NCBI RefSeq assembly: GCF_009932555.1
Contig: NZ_BLJO01000001.1
Coordinates: 1,453,258-1,517,257, forward strand
Direction: 5' to 3'
Length of the DNA stretch: 64,000 nucleotides
Origin: Steroidobacter agaridevorans
Lineage (GTDB): Bacteria > Pseudomonadota > Gammaproteobacteria > Steroidobacterales > Steroidobacteraceae
The position numbers were made by a program, and so were the translations under genes. The notes under the pieces are model-generated. The model made no database searches. It was not told the origin of the DNA and worked only from the letters and a program-made list of their open reading frames with translations. This document shows, piece by piece, positions 1-8,481 of the stretch (position 1 is the first letter of the stretch; every line of letters starts with the position of its first letter).

Positions 1-2116
1 TGTTGGGAACGTTAGCCGCGCTGCCATCTGGATACGACACCAGCATGGTCGTATCGAACTGACGCAAGCTGGAGCCGCGATACTGATACTCGGCGCGGAG
101 CGTGGCATCCATCGTCTCGCTCAGGTGAAATTTGTAGTCGCCGTAAACATTGCCCATCCATTCCGGAGTATCGAGCACAGACTGCCCGACCTGCGCAGAC
201 ACACCCGGTGCAGATTCGGTGATCTCCGCGTCGGTATAGCTGGCCGTACCGCCGAGCGTGAACGCATCGGTAACAGCCGCTTCGATGGCCAGCTCGGCGC
301 CCTTGATCTCAGCCGCGCCGACATTGCCGACGAACTGGAATCCGCAAGTCGGCAGGTTCACCTGCTGCTGAATCTTGCTCCAATCCGTGTAGTACACGGC
401 CGCATTCACCGTCGCACGACGATCGAGAACCTGGTTCTTGCTGCCGACCTCGTACGTCCACAGCGTATCCGGCCGATAGCTGTCCGGCACGCGATCGATG
501 CCGAGCCGCTCGAAGTCCGGTGCGCACAGCGGGCTATTCGTGTTGAAACGATTCGGCCCGCCCTGACGGAACCCCTTGCTCGCCGTCGTGTAGAGCAGAT
601 TGTCCGGCGTTGCCCGCCAGGTGAGCGACACCTTCGGCGTGACGCCGTCCTCGCTGCTCTTCTTGTCATCGACGGTGCTGGCGCCGCCGTTGAAGATGCC
701 GTCGAACTCCGCGTTGACGGTCTGATCCTGATCGAAGTAGCGCAGGCCCACCGTCAAGTCCAGAGTCGAGAGAATCTCGAACGTGAGCTCGCCGAACGCG
801 GCGAACTGTTTGCTATCCGTGCGCTGATCGCCAAAGTAAGTCACATCGGTGCCCAGGCCGAACGGCACACCCGCCCCCGCCGTGGTCACGACCTGCAGCA
901 GCCGATCTTCCTGGTCGGCATAGTACAAACCGCCCACCCACTGCAGACGACCGCTGAACCCATCGCCCGACAGGCGCAACTCCTGCGTGAACGTCTTGGT
1001 GACCGTGTCAGAAGTGTTATACGAATCGTACGGGAAGAAGGGCGCCGCCAGGTTGCCGATGAACAGCGAGTAATCGCGGTCCCAATTCACGTCACGATCC
1101 ACGTACGCACTGATCGAGGTAAGAGTCGCGCCACCGAAGTCATTGTTGATCGTGAGACTGTAGATGCCCACGTCGTCCTTGGTCGGCTGACCGAAGCGAT
1201 ACGACGCCTCATACTCCGGCAGGTTCGTGAAGAAACTATCCGTGCCGTCTTTCTCGCTCTTTTGAAGGAGCACCGCCGGCACCACCGTCAGCGTATCGGT
1301 AGGCGTGTACTTCGCCGACAGCCGCACCGACAGCAAGTCACGTTCGTTCGCATCGTCCTGATCGAACGTGCTCAGCGTCGAATAGCGAGTCGGCTGCAGC
1401 GCCGCCGGCGGCAGCGTCGTGCTGCGCGTCCAGACTTCGGTATCCCCGCCGGCGACGTTATCGATATAGCCACCAGTCTTGCGATAGGACACACCGCCTC
1501 GCAGCGCCAGCTTCTCTGCGACCAGCGGAATGTTGGCAACTCCCTCGGCCTCGTAAGAAAGATCGCCGCCGCGTGTCGAGGACAAACCAGCCGCAGTCGA
1601 GAACGAGGTCTCGTCGATCACCGCCTGACGGCTCACATATTTAATGGCGCCGCCCATCGCGCTGCCGCCGTAGAGCGTACCCTGCGGCCCCTTCAACACT
1701 TCGACGCGTTCGAAGTCGAAGAACGCCGGATCGATCGCACCCGCGAAGCTCGTAGAGATGGACACCAACGAGATGTCATCGAGATACACACCGACGGTCG
1801 GGCTCGATGCTTCGGTGCTGACGCCGCGAATCGCGTAGCGACTCTGTCCTGGCTCGGTGCCGGCGAAAGTAACGCCCGGCACACTGCGCAACAGGTCCTG
1901 GAACTGCGTGATGCCCTGCTGTTCCAACTGCGCACCCGAGACCGCAGTGACCGCCATCGGCACTTCCTGCAGTTTCTGCTCGCGCTTCTGCGCAGTGACG
2001 ACGATTTCCTCCAGGCCGTCGCCGGCGGCGCCGTCTTGAGCCGAGGCGTGCAGCGGAATCGTGCTGGCAAGAACTGCCGCGCTCATCGCGGCAGCAAGAT
2101 GAGTTCGAGTGTTCAC
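1..2116 (-). CDS. TonB-dependent outer-membrane receptor (3' end cut by window edge)
   Basis: Outer-membrane active transporter that would take up a bulky substrate using TonB energy. The reading frame runs open from a GTG at 2116 to the window edge, about 705 codons, so the last beta-strands are missing. I chose GTG because a GAGG Shine-Dalgarno lies about 8 nt upstream. A signal peptide ending in HASAQ is followed by a TonB-box-like stretch (EEIVVTAQKRE, about residues 35-45) and a plug domain (QFQDLLRSVPGVTFAG, AIRGV, VEVLKGPQGTLYGGSAMGG). The remainder is aromatic-rich barrel. It is the last gene of the operon, 24 nt after the amidohydrolase. The substrate cannot be read from sequence; the family includes siderophore, vitamin B12 and carbohydrate receptors, and nothing here points to iron. 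Confidence 0.93.
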   Translation of the reverse strand, partial: MNTRTHLAAAMSAAVLASTIPLHASAQDGAAGDGLEEIVVTAQKREQKLQEVPMAVTAVSGAQLEQQGITQFQDLLRSVPGVTFAGTEPGQSRYAIRGVSTEASSPTVGVYLDDISLVSISTSFAGAIDPAFFDFERVEVLKGPQGTLYGGSAMGGAIKYVSRQAVIDETSFSTAAGLSSTRGGDLSYEAEGVANIPLVAEKLALRGGVSYRKTGGYIDNVAGGDTEVWTRSTTLPPAALQPTRYSTLSTFDQDDANERDLLSVRLSAKYTPTDTLTVVPAVLLQKSEKDGTDSFFTNLPEYEASYRFGQPTKDDVGIYSLTINNDFGGATLTSISAYVDRDVNWDRDYSLFIGNLAAPFFPYDSYNTSDTVTKTFTQELRLSGDGFSGRLQWVGGLYYADQEDRLLQVVTTAGAGVPFGLGTDVTYFGDQRTDSKQFAAFGELTFEILSTLDLTVGLRYFDQDQTVNAEFDGIFNGGASTVDDKKSSEDGVTPKVSLTWRATPDNLLYTTASKGFRQGGPNRFNTNSPLCAPDFERLGIDRVPDSYRPDTLWTYEVGSKNQVLDRRATVNAAVYYTDWSKIQQQVNLPTCGFQFVGNVGAAEIKGAELAIEAAVTDAFTLGGTASYTDAEITESAPGVSAQVGQSVLDTPEWMGNVYGDYKFHLSETMDATLRAEYQYRGSSLRQFDTTMLVSYPDGSAANVPN

Positions 2117-2140
2117 TGGCGATGACCTCGGATGGATTTA

Positions 2141-3466
2141 TCAGAATGCGACGGCGGCGCCGTCTGCCTTATAGATGCGTCCCTGCTTCATCACGAACCA
2201 AACCTGCTCGAGCAAACGAACGTCGCTCAGCGGATCGCCCTGCACGGCGACGATGTCTGCGAAGTGACCGGGCTGCAGCGTGCCGATGTCCTTGCTGCGA
2301 TCGAGCAGATCGGCGGCGTTCTGTGTGGCGGCGCGAATCACATCGATGGGCGGCATTCCCGCTTCGGCCATGTAGCCGAACTCACGAGCGTTGCGACCGT
2401 GCGGATACACGCCGGAGTCCGTGCCGAACGCGATCGGCACACCGGCTTTCCAAGCGCGATTGAGCGCGGCAACCATGAGTGGGCCGATCTCCAGTGCCTT
2501 GGCCTGCACGGACGGCGGGAAGAAACCGGGCGTCTTCGCGGCCTCAGCAACAGACGCGCCGGCGATAACCGTGGGTACGAGATACACATGATTCTTCTTC
2601 ATGAGCGCGTATGTCTTCGGCGTCAGATACGTTCCGTGCTCGACCGAAGAGACACCCGCCGCCACGGCGAGATACGCGCCTTCGTCACCATGCGCATGCG
2701 CCGCCACTTTCAAGCCATGGCTCTTCGCGGTCTCGACGATGGCTTGCAGCTCGGGGGAGGAGAACTGCGCTCCCGATCCATGATCGGCGACCGACATCAC
2801 GCCGCCCGTCGCCGTGACCTTGATGACATCGGCGCCGCGCTTGATCGCGATGCGTGTGCCGCGAATGGCGCTGTCGACGCCGTCGACGACGCCATCGGCT
2901 TCCGTCGGATGAAACAACTCTTCGCGATATCCCGCGGATGGATCGCCGTGCCCGCCGGAGATGGACAACAGGTTCGTCGCGACGAGCATGCGAGGCCCCG
3001 GCACATCGCCTCGCTCGATGGCATTCTTCAACGCGACATCGACCAGATGTTGACCTCCCAGGTCGCGCACGGTCGTGAAGCCGGACATCAGCACGACCTT
3101 GGCGTTGCGCGCCGCCTTGTAGGCGACATCGCCGTCGGTATCGACGAACTTGTTCAGATAGGCGCCCTTGCCGAACTCCAGTGTCAGATGCGTGTGGCTA
3201 TCGATGAATCCGGGCAAGCACGTGGCCTTGCGCAAATCGACGGTCTGCGCACCGGCCGGGGCGGCGATAAAACCGCTGTCGACTCGAATTACGCGTCCTT
3301 GCTCGATGACGATCGAGCGCTCCAACAGGGGCTGAGCCGAGACAGCCGGATCGATGAGCGTGCCGCAGTGGACGACGACGCTGGGGGCCGGTTCGGCCGC
3401 ATGAGTGACGCTTCCGCCAATCAGCAACCCGACCAGCAGCGAGGAAAGACGAGTCGGTTGAACCAT
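2141..3466 (-). CDS. Secreted metal-dependent amidohydrolase (prolidase/imidazolonepropionase-like)
   Basis: Predicted periplasmic hydrolase of about 441 aa in the amidohydrolase superfamily, which cleaves amide or ester bonds with one or two metal ions. A signal peptide covers about residues 1-23 (GGSVTHA). Metal ligands are visible in order: HTH near 91-93, a candidate carboxylated lysine in VIKVTATGG (about 216), histidines in AAHAHG (about 257/259) and VEHG (about 277), and the catalytic Asp in FGTDSG (about 350). The ATG at 3466 is chosen because the signal peptide starts there; the longer upstream frame is charged and lacks one. The gene follows the GlcG-like gene and precedes the TonB receptor. 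Relatives act on Xaa-Pro dipeptides, carbamates or N-acyl compounds; the substrate here is unknown. Confidence 0.9.
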   Translation of the reverse strand: MVQPTRLSSLLVGLLIGGSVTHAAEPAPSVVVHCGTLIDPAVSAQPLLERSIVIEQGRVIRVDSGFIAAPAGAQTVDLRKATCLPGFIDSHTHLTLEFGKGAYLNKFVDTDGDVAYKAARNAKVVLMSGFTTVRDLGGQHLVDVALKNAIERGDVPGPRMLVATNLLSISGGHGDPSAGYREELFHPTEADGVVDGVDSAIRGTRIAIKRGADVIKVTATGGVMSVADHGSGAQFSSPELQAIVETAKSHGLKVAAHAHGDEGAYLAVAAGVSSVEHGTYLTPKTYALMKKNHVYLVPTVIAGASVAEAAKTPGFFPPSVQAKALEIGPLMVAALNRAWKAGVPIAFGTDSGVYPHGRNAREFGYMAEAGMPPIDVIRAATQNAADLLDRSKDIGTLQPGHFADIVAVQGDPLSDVRLLEQVWFVMKQGRIYKADGAAVAF

Positions 3467-3477
3467 GGTTTGTATTC

Positions 3478-3969
3478 TCAGCTCTTCGCCTTCAGCGCCT
3501 CGACCGCGCTCATCGCGCACGCCGCGTCTTGATCGGGCTGCCCGCCCGACACGCCCACCGCGCCAGCAATCGCTTCGGCGCCGCGCGCGAACGGCACGCC
3601 ACCCGGAATCGATGTGAGTTGCATCGTGATGAATGCATCGCGCGTTCCCGCATCGCCCTGAACGATGGGCGACAGCACCGCCGTCGGTGCTCGCGTGCGA
3701 ACAGAGGTGCGAGCTTTGAGCAGCGCCGCGTCACTCGCCACGGGCATCGCACCGTCCTGCCGCTTCGACGCGATCAGCGCACCGCTCGCATCGACGACGA
3801 CCACACTCAGCGGCGGCATCTTGTTAGCAGCGGCATACGCGAAGCAGCCAGAGATCGCGCGCTCAGCCGCGGCGAGCATCGAATCGGCAGCAGACGGCGC
3901 ACTCTGGCCGAGCGCGGAGGGCCCGACGCACAACACGCAGGCTGCAAGTAACGAACGGATTTGTGACAT
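3478..3969 (-). CDS. GlcG/HbpS-family secreted protein
   Basis: A 163-residue protein of the GlcG/HbpS (DUF336) fold. It has a signal peptide (ending near ALGQSA) and the family core: LSVVVVDASGALIASKRQDG, then KARTSVRT, then a glycine-rich C-terminus (GGVPF, AIAGAVGVSGG, DQDAACA). Characterised relatives bind haem or act beside oxidoreductases, but the biochemical role of most members is not established. Its ATG overlaps the TGA of the quinohemoprotein dehydrogenase by one base (TGATG), so the two are probably translationally coupled. The pairing suggests an accessory role in the periplasmic oxidation reaction. That role is inference. Confidence 0.87.
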   Translation of the reverse strand: MSQIRSLLAACVLCVGPSALGQSAPSAADSMLAAAERAISGCFAYAAANKMPPLSVVVVDASGALIASKRQDGAMPVASDAALLKARTSVRTRAPTAVLSPIVQGDAGTRDAFITMQLTSIPGGVPFARGAEAIAGAVGVSGGQPDQDAACAMSAVEALKAKS

Positions 3970-6230
3970 CAGCGAGAGGCTCCGTTGGAAGCGGTAGTCG
4001 GCTCACGGCCCGGCACGGGCTCGGGCGATCGTGGCAGCTCAGGTGCAGTCGTCGGCACATGAGGCGCCGATTGAGGAGTGTTCTGCGCAGCCTCGTAAGC
4101 ACGCCATGCCGAATCGACGACCGCCGCACGAATCTGCTGAGCTTGAGCGGGCGTGATCAAACCGGCGAACGATCCCATGCCTTTGGCGGCGCGCACGCCC
4201 TTCAACACGATGTCTTCGAATTCCTGGTGAGTCTGCGCACTCATCCAGCGCAGATCGGGAATGGCGCCCGGACCTTCGTTCGCATGGCAGCGCGCGCAGT
4301 TGCGCTTCAGCAGGTCGTTGCCGGTTTGGATATCCGCCGCCGAGCCGAAGCGCTCGACAGCCGGGCGCGGCACGGTAGAAACATGCTCTTTCTCCGCCGG
4401 CTTCGGCACCGGGCCGCCATCGAGCTTGAATGCAACGATGCGCCCGGCATTGCCATATCTTTCCGCAGCCGTGCCGACAGGATGAACGCCGCCCAGCGCG
4501 CCACCGAAGCCCGCCATCACAGCGACGTACTGAATGCCGTCGAGCTCATACGTCATCGGCGCAGCCATGATGCTGGTGCCGATATCGATCGCCGCGAGCG
4601 GATGACCGTCGGTCGCGCGATAGACGTGCAGCGCACCGGTCGATTGGCCCTGGAACACGAGATTGCCCGACGTGGTCATCACGCCGCCGCCATTCCACAG
4701 CGCATTCATCTGGCCAGCCCACTGACCGGATGTTTCGACTTCCCAAACGACTTTGTTTGCAACCGGATCCCACGCACGCAGGAAGCCGCGAATGGTCGTG
4801 TCGGGCTGGCCTTTGCCCAGTTCGGACAACGGCGGGAGATGTTTCGCGGCCGGCGATTCCAACCCCCAGTTGCCGGCGTGTGCGGCGGGGAACGCATACA
4901 GCGCGCCCGTGTTGGGACCGCCCTTCGCATACACATACGGAGCGTCGGGCATCCAGAACACCGCGCTTGCTTCCAGCGTCGGGATGTAAACCAGGCCCGT
5001 GTCCGGATTGAACGCCATCGGATGCCAGTTGTGACCGCCCGCGGGCGAAGGAAACACCAGCTTCGGGCCGTTGCTGTAATCGCCCTGCCCCGTTTCCATC
5101 GCGCGACCCGTCTTCTCGTCGACGCCCGACGCCCACGTCACAGGCACATAAGGCTTGGCCGAGAGCAGCTCACCGGTCGCGCGATCGAGCACATAGAAGA
5201 AGCCGTTCTTCGGCGCCTGCATCAGCACCTGGCGGGTCCGGTCGCCGATGCGCAGATCGGCGAGGATCTTCTTTTGAGTAGCGGTGTAATCCCACTGATC
5301 GCCCGGCGTCGTCTGGTAATGCCACGCCAGCCGGCCGGTCTTCGGATGGATCGCGAGAATCGACGAGACGTAGAGATTGTCGCCGCCGTTCGGACTGCGC
5401 AGCTTGCGCGGATACAAAGCCGAGTTGCCGACGCCGACGTACAGCAGATCGAGCTTGGCGTCATAGGCCATGCCGTCCCAAACAGTGCCGCCGAGGCCCA
5501 CGTCCCAGCGCGACTTTGGATCCCACGTCTTCGCAGCGACTTCGAGCTCAGGGTGCTCGAAGGGGCCTTGCGCACTGCCGGGCACGGTGAAGAAGCGCCA
5601 CGCCAGTTCGCCGGAGCTGATTCGATACGCGCTGATGTAGCCGCGTGCATCCAACTCGCCGCCCGAGTTGCCTATGACGACAACATCGCCTGCAATGTAG
5701 GGCGAGCCGGTGACGGTATAGCCGCGCTCGTGATCGACGATCGTATCGACCTGCCACAGCTGCTTGCCGTCTTTGGCATCGAGCGCCGACAGCCGGCCAT
5801 CGATGGATGCCGTGAACACACGGCCTTCGGCGAACGCCAGGCCGCGGCTGACGATGCCACAACACACTTTGCTGGTAATGGAGTTGTCGACTTTGGGATC
5901 GAACACCCAGCGACGCCGACCGGTGCGTGCATCGACAGCGTGCACGAATCCCCAGGGAGCACTGGCGTACATCACGCCGTCGACGACGACTGGCGTCGCT
6001 TCCTGCCCGTGCGTGGTCTCGAGGTCGTAGCTCCACCCGAAGCCTAGCCGGCCGGCATTGGCTTCATCGACCTGCTGAAGCGGCGAATGATAGGTCTGGG
6101 CGTCGTCGTGGCCACCGGTCAGCCAGCCGACATCGGCCGCTTGCGGAGCCGCGGCTTCGTGCTTGGAACAGCCAGAAGCCAGCAGGCCCAACACAGCCAC
6201 GGCGGACAAGGCACGCCACGCATTGCTCAC
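3969..6230 (-). CDS. PQQ-dependent quinohemoprotein alcohol dehydrogenase, lipoprotein
   Basis: Predicted type II quinohemoprotein dehydrogenase (753 aa) that oxidises an alcohol in the periplasm and passes electrons through PQQ and haem c. The N-terminus carries a lipobox (LLASGC, Cys21). Propeller blades follow, with the vicinal disulfide CC at about 123-124, GGELDARGYISAYRI, WDGMAYD and DQWDYTATQKK (catalytic-Asp region). A C-terminal cytochrome c domain has CARCH at about 645-649 and a likely Met ligand in KGMGSF. GTG start at 6230 with GGGAGAG about 6 nt upstream. First gene of the operon, with its promoter in the 170-nt gap to the AraC gene. The Pro-rich tail after the haem domain is unusual. 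No PQQ biosynthesis gene is in the window. Confidence 0.94.
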   Translation of the reverse strand: MSNAWRALSAVAVLGLLASGCSKHEAAAPQAADVGWLTGGHDDAQTYHSPLQQVDEANAGRLGFGWSYDLETTHGQEATPVVVDGVMYASAPWGFVHAVDARTGRRRWVFDPKVDNSITSKVCCGIVSRGLAFAEGRVFTASIDGRLSALDAKDGKQLWQVDTIVDHERGYTVTGSPYIAGDVVVIGNSGGELDARGYISAYRISSGELAWRFFTVPGSAQGPFEHPELEVAAKTWDPKSRWDVGLGGTVWDGMAYDAKLDLLYVGVGNSALYPRKLRSPNGGDNLYVSSILAIHPKTGRLAWHYQTTPGDQWDYTATQKKILADLRIGDRTRQVLMQAPKNGFFYVLDRATGELLSAKPYVPVTWASGVDEKTGRAMETGQGDYSNGPKLVFPSPAGGHNWHPMAFNPDTGLVYIPTLEASAVFWMPDAPYVYAKGGPNTGALYAFPAAHAGNWGLESPAAKHLPPLSELGKGQPDTTIRGFLRAWDPVANKVVWEVETSGQWAGQMNALWNGGGVMTTSGNLVFQGQSTGALHVYRATDGHPLAAIDIGTSIMAAPMTYELDGIQYVAVMAGFGGALGGVHPVGTAAERYGNAGRIVAFKLDGGPVPKPAEKEHVSTVPRPAVERFGSAADIQTGNDLLKRNCARCHANEGPGAIPDLRWMSAQTHQEFEDIVLKGVRAAKGMGSFAGLITPAQAQQIRAAVVDSAWRAYEAAQNTPQSAPHVPTTAPELPRSPEPVPGREPTTASNGASR

Positions 6231-6335
6231 GAGCGACTCTCCCGAACGATCCCCAATGAGGCTGTTTTACGCGATGTCGGCGCCGCCGGCTTACGCGATC
6301 CTCACTAAGTCGTTCGAGATCGTCACTATCGGTAG

Positions 6336-6363
6336 TCCGGCAAAAGTCGCGCCTTTTGCCGGA
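6336..6363. promoter_or_regulatory. Perfect 11-bp inverted repeat (operator or hairpin) between AraC gene and dehydrogenase operon
   Basis: TCCGGCAAAAG, a 6-nt spacer, then CTTTTGCCGGA: a perfect 11-bp inverted repeat. It sits 37 nt after the AraC stop and about 105 nt before the dehydrogenase start. No T-tract follows on either strand, which argues against a simple intrinsic terminator. The position suits an operator or a stable RNA hairpin; function is inferred from position only. Confidence 0.5.
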
Positions 6364-6400
6364 CGTATCGAAAGGGCCTCGGCCGCTTTCGATCAGAAGA

Positions 6401-7336
6401 TCAGGGGAGTATTCGGGCTTCGCTGGGGGAATGGCCGAAGTAGCGGTGGAAGGCCGAGCTGAACGCGCCCGTCGAGGAATAGCCGACGGAGAGCGCAACT
6501 TCGGAAACGCTCAGGCTGGATTCGCGCAGCAGGCGCCGCGCCTGGTCCATTCGCAGACCGCTGGCGAAGTCGAAGATGGACACGCCGAACAGATTGCGAA
6601 ACCCGGTGCAGAGCTTGTTGCGATTGAGTCCGAACTCGCGGGCCAGATCCTCGATGCGCGCGCCCTCCATGAAGCTTGCTTCCAGACGCTCGCGAACCTG
6701 TTGCAGCTGGCGCTTGTCACGCTCGGTCAGCCGGACCGATGAGGCTCGCGCTTCGGCCGGCGACACCAGGTGCTCCAGCACGGCATGGATGAACTCGAGC
6801 GCCTTGGCCTCGAGAAACAACTTGCGCATCGGACCGGTGCGGCGGCAGCCGAGGATTTCCCGGGCCAGCCGGATCTCATCCGGCGTCGGCACGGCGGTCG
6901 CCAGGCGCGGCGTGTGAGCGTATCGGCTGATGACGTCTTCCAGGACCACGGGAACGCCGGTGTTGCCGGTGTCGAGATACTCGAGGAAGCGCTGCCGCTT
7001 CATGGCGACGGTGATCGACACTTCCTCGTGGTTGGCGAAGATGTGGTCGGTCTTCGGCAGATCGCGCTCATGGAGCAGCACCGCGGTGGCGGTGTCATCG
7101 AGCGCCAGCATGTCGTAGCCATCGAAGGTCAGCGAGCGCCGGCCGGCCAGGCGGACATGGAATTTGATCATGTCCTCGCCGTGGATCAGGCTGTCGTAGC
7201 GCTCGCGCAGGCGGTAGTTGTCGATGGAAAGCCACAGCCGGCTGCCGAAGTCGATCACCTCCGGCAATCCCGAGCCCGGCATGGCCAGGGCTGGCGGCAC
7301 GAACATCGAAGGCACGGACAGCGGCGGCTCGGTCAT
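6401..7336 (-). CDS. AraC-family transcriptional regulator
   Basis: A 311-residue regulator with a C-terminal AraC DNA-binding domain at about residues 215-311: LREFGLNRNKL-like first helix-turn-helix (DLAREFGLNRNKLCTGF), then LSVSEVALSVGYSSTGAFS and FHRYFGHSPSEAR. The N-terminal half resembles the PchR-like group. It lies upstream of and on the same strand as the dehydrogenase/TonB operon, so it is the obvious candidate regulator. The start is only 20 nt after flhB and has no clear Shine-Dalgarno; the ATG falls in a hairpin loop (see 7326-7349), and ATG at 7306 is an alternative. Family assignment is secure; target genes are inferred. Confidence 0.9.
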   Translation of the reverse strand: MTEPPLSVPSMFVPPALAMPGSGLPEVIDFGSRLWLSIDNYRLRERYDSLIHGEDMIKFHVRLAGRRSLTFDGYDMLALDDTATAVLLHERDLPKTDHIFANHEEVSITVAMKRQRFLEYLDTGNTGVPVVLEDVISRYAHTPRLATAVPTPDEIRLAREILGCRRTGPMRKLFLEAKALEFIHAVLEHLVSPAEARASSVRLTERDKRQLQQVRERLEASFMEGARIEDLAREFGLNRNKLCTGFRNLFGVSIFDFASGLRMDQARRLLRESSLSVSEVALSVGYSSTGAFSSAFHRYFGHSPSEARILP

Positions 7337-7349
7337 AGGCGACCGAGTC
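7326..7349 (-). promoter_or_regulatory. Hairpin enclosing the AraC start codon
   Basis: On the minus-strand RNA, CTCGGTC and GACCGAG form a perfect 7-bp stem, extendable to 9 bp with one wobble, around a 6-nt loop. The predicted ATG straddles loop and stem. It could reduce AraC translation or mark the end of the flhB message. There is no U-tract. Confidence 0.4.
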
Positions 7350-7356
7350 TATGACA

Positions 7357-8472
7357 TTACTCTTCGACCGTCACATCCGGCCGCGGCGGCGGCTGGAAGC
7401 CGGAGCGCCTGGCGACGCGTAGCTGGAACACGTACGTCAGCACTTGAGCGACGGCCTGATACACGGTTGCGGGAATCTCCCCGCCGATATCGACGTTTCG
7501 ATACAACACACGGGCCAGCGGCGGCGCTTCGAAGATCGGCACATTGTGTTCGGTCGCGACCTCGCGGATGCGCGCGGCGACCAGGTCGACGCCCTTGGCG
7601 ACGACGATCGGGGCGCGCATGCGCTTCTCGTCGTAACGCAAGGCCACGGCGAAGTGCGTCGGGTTGGTGACGATCACGTCGGCCTTCGGCACGTCCTGCA
7701 TCATGCGCTGGCGGGCGAACTGCTGTTGCAACTGGCGAATGCGGCCCTTCACTTCCGGCGAGCCTTCCGATTCCTTGTGCTCTTCGCGGATTTCCTGACG
7801 GCTCATCTTCAATTGCTTGGCGTACGTGTACAGCTGATAAGGCACGTCGATGCCGGCGATGATCAGCAGGCCCGCGGTGATGGCGATCAACGCCTTGCCG
7901 CTCAGCGTGATGGTGTGAGCAATGGCTTGATGGAGCGGTTCCTGGCCGAGATTGAGCAGCGTGGTCACGTCGTTCCAGAGCACGATCACGGCGATCAGGC
8001 CGACGATGCCGAACTTGGCCAGCGCCTTGATCAGCTCGACCACGGCGCGCATGGAGAAGATGCGCTTCACACCTTCCAGGGGATTCAGCCGGTTGAACTG
8101 CGGCATGAGCGCTTCGGTACTGAACGACCAGCCGCCGAGCGCAAGCGGAGCAAGGATCGCAGCGAGACAGATGATACCGAGCACGGGCGCGCACATCTTC
8201 AAACCGTCGAGCGCCGCGCTCGTCAGCATTGGAATCATCTGCGTGGAATCCAGCGACTGCTCGCGAGTCAGCGTCAGACTCCTTTCCATGAACGAGGACA
8301 TCTTCCCGGCGATTTGATCGCCCATCATGTACAGCGCCGCCGCGGCCGACATCGTCACCGCCGCCGCACTCAGGTCCCTGGATCTGGGGATTTGACCTTT
8401 GCGCCTCGCTTCCTCGAGGCGCTTGGGAGTTGCACTTTCGGTTTTTTCCTGTGCGTCATCGCCCTCTGCCAT
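7357..8472 (-). CDS. flhB: Flagellar type III secretion switch protein FlhB
   Basis: Export-gate protein that sets substrate specificity of the flagellar type III apparatus, in the inner membrane. The 371 residues show the conserved N-terminus (TESATPKRLEEARRKGQIPRS), four hydrophobic segments and the autocleavage motif NPTH at about 270-273, followed by the cytoplasmic FlhB-C domain (FAVALRYDEKRMRAP, EAPPLARVLY). Cleavage between N and P normally switches export from rod/hook to filament substrates, together with FliK. It is the last flagellar gene of this cluster. In many relatives flhA, flhF, flhG and fliA follow; here an AraC gene does. Confidence 0.97.
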   Translation of the reverse strand: MAEGDDAQEKTESATPKRLEEARRKGQIPRSRDLSAAAVTMSAAAALYMMGDQIAGKMSSFMERSLTLTREQSLDSTQMIPMLTSAALDGLKMCAPVLGIICLAAILAPLALGGWSFSTEALMPQFNRLNPLEGVKRIFSMRAVVELIKALAKFGIVGLIAVIVLWNDVTTLLNLGQEPLHQAIAHTITLSGKALIAITAGLLIIAGIDVPYQLYTYAKQLKMSRQEIREEHKESEGSPEVKGRIRQLQQQFARQRMMQDVPKADVIVTNPTHFAVALRYDEKRMRAPIVVAKGVDLVAARIREVATEHNVPIFEAPPLARVLYRNVDIGGEIPATVYQAVAQVLTYVFQLRVARRSGFQPPPRPDVTVEE

Positions 8473-8481
8473 GGCCCACTC

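Noticed and set aside
125-2125. Long plus-strand ORF (666 codons) opposite the TonB receptor
   Set aside because: Arg/His-rich shadow of the receptor gene with no domain; the minus strand has signal peptide, plug and barrel motifs.
3963-6047. Plus-strand ORF of 694 codons opposite the quinohemoprotein dehydrogenase
   Set aside because: Antisense shadow in GC-rich DNA; composition is not protein-like and the minus strand has full PQQ and haem motifs.
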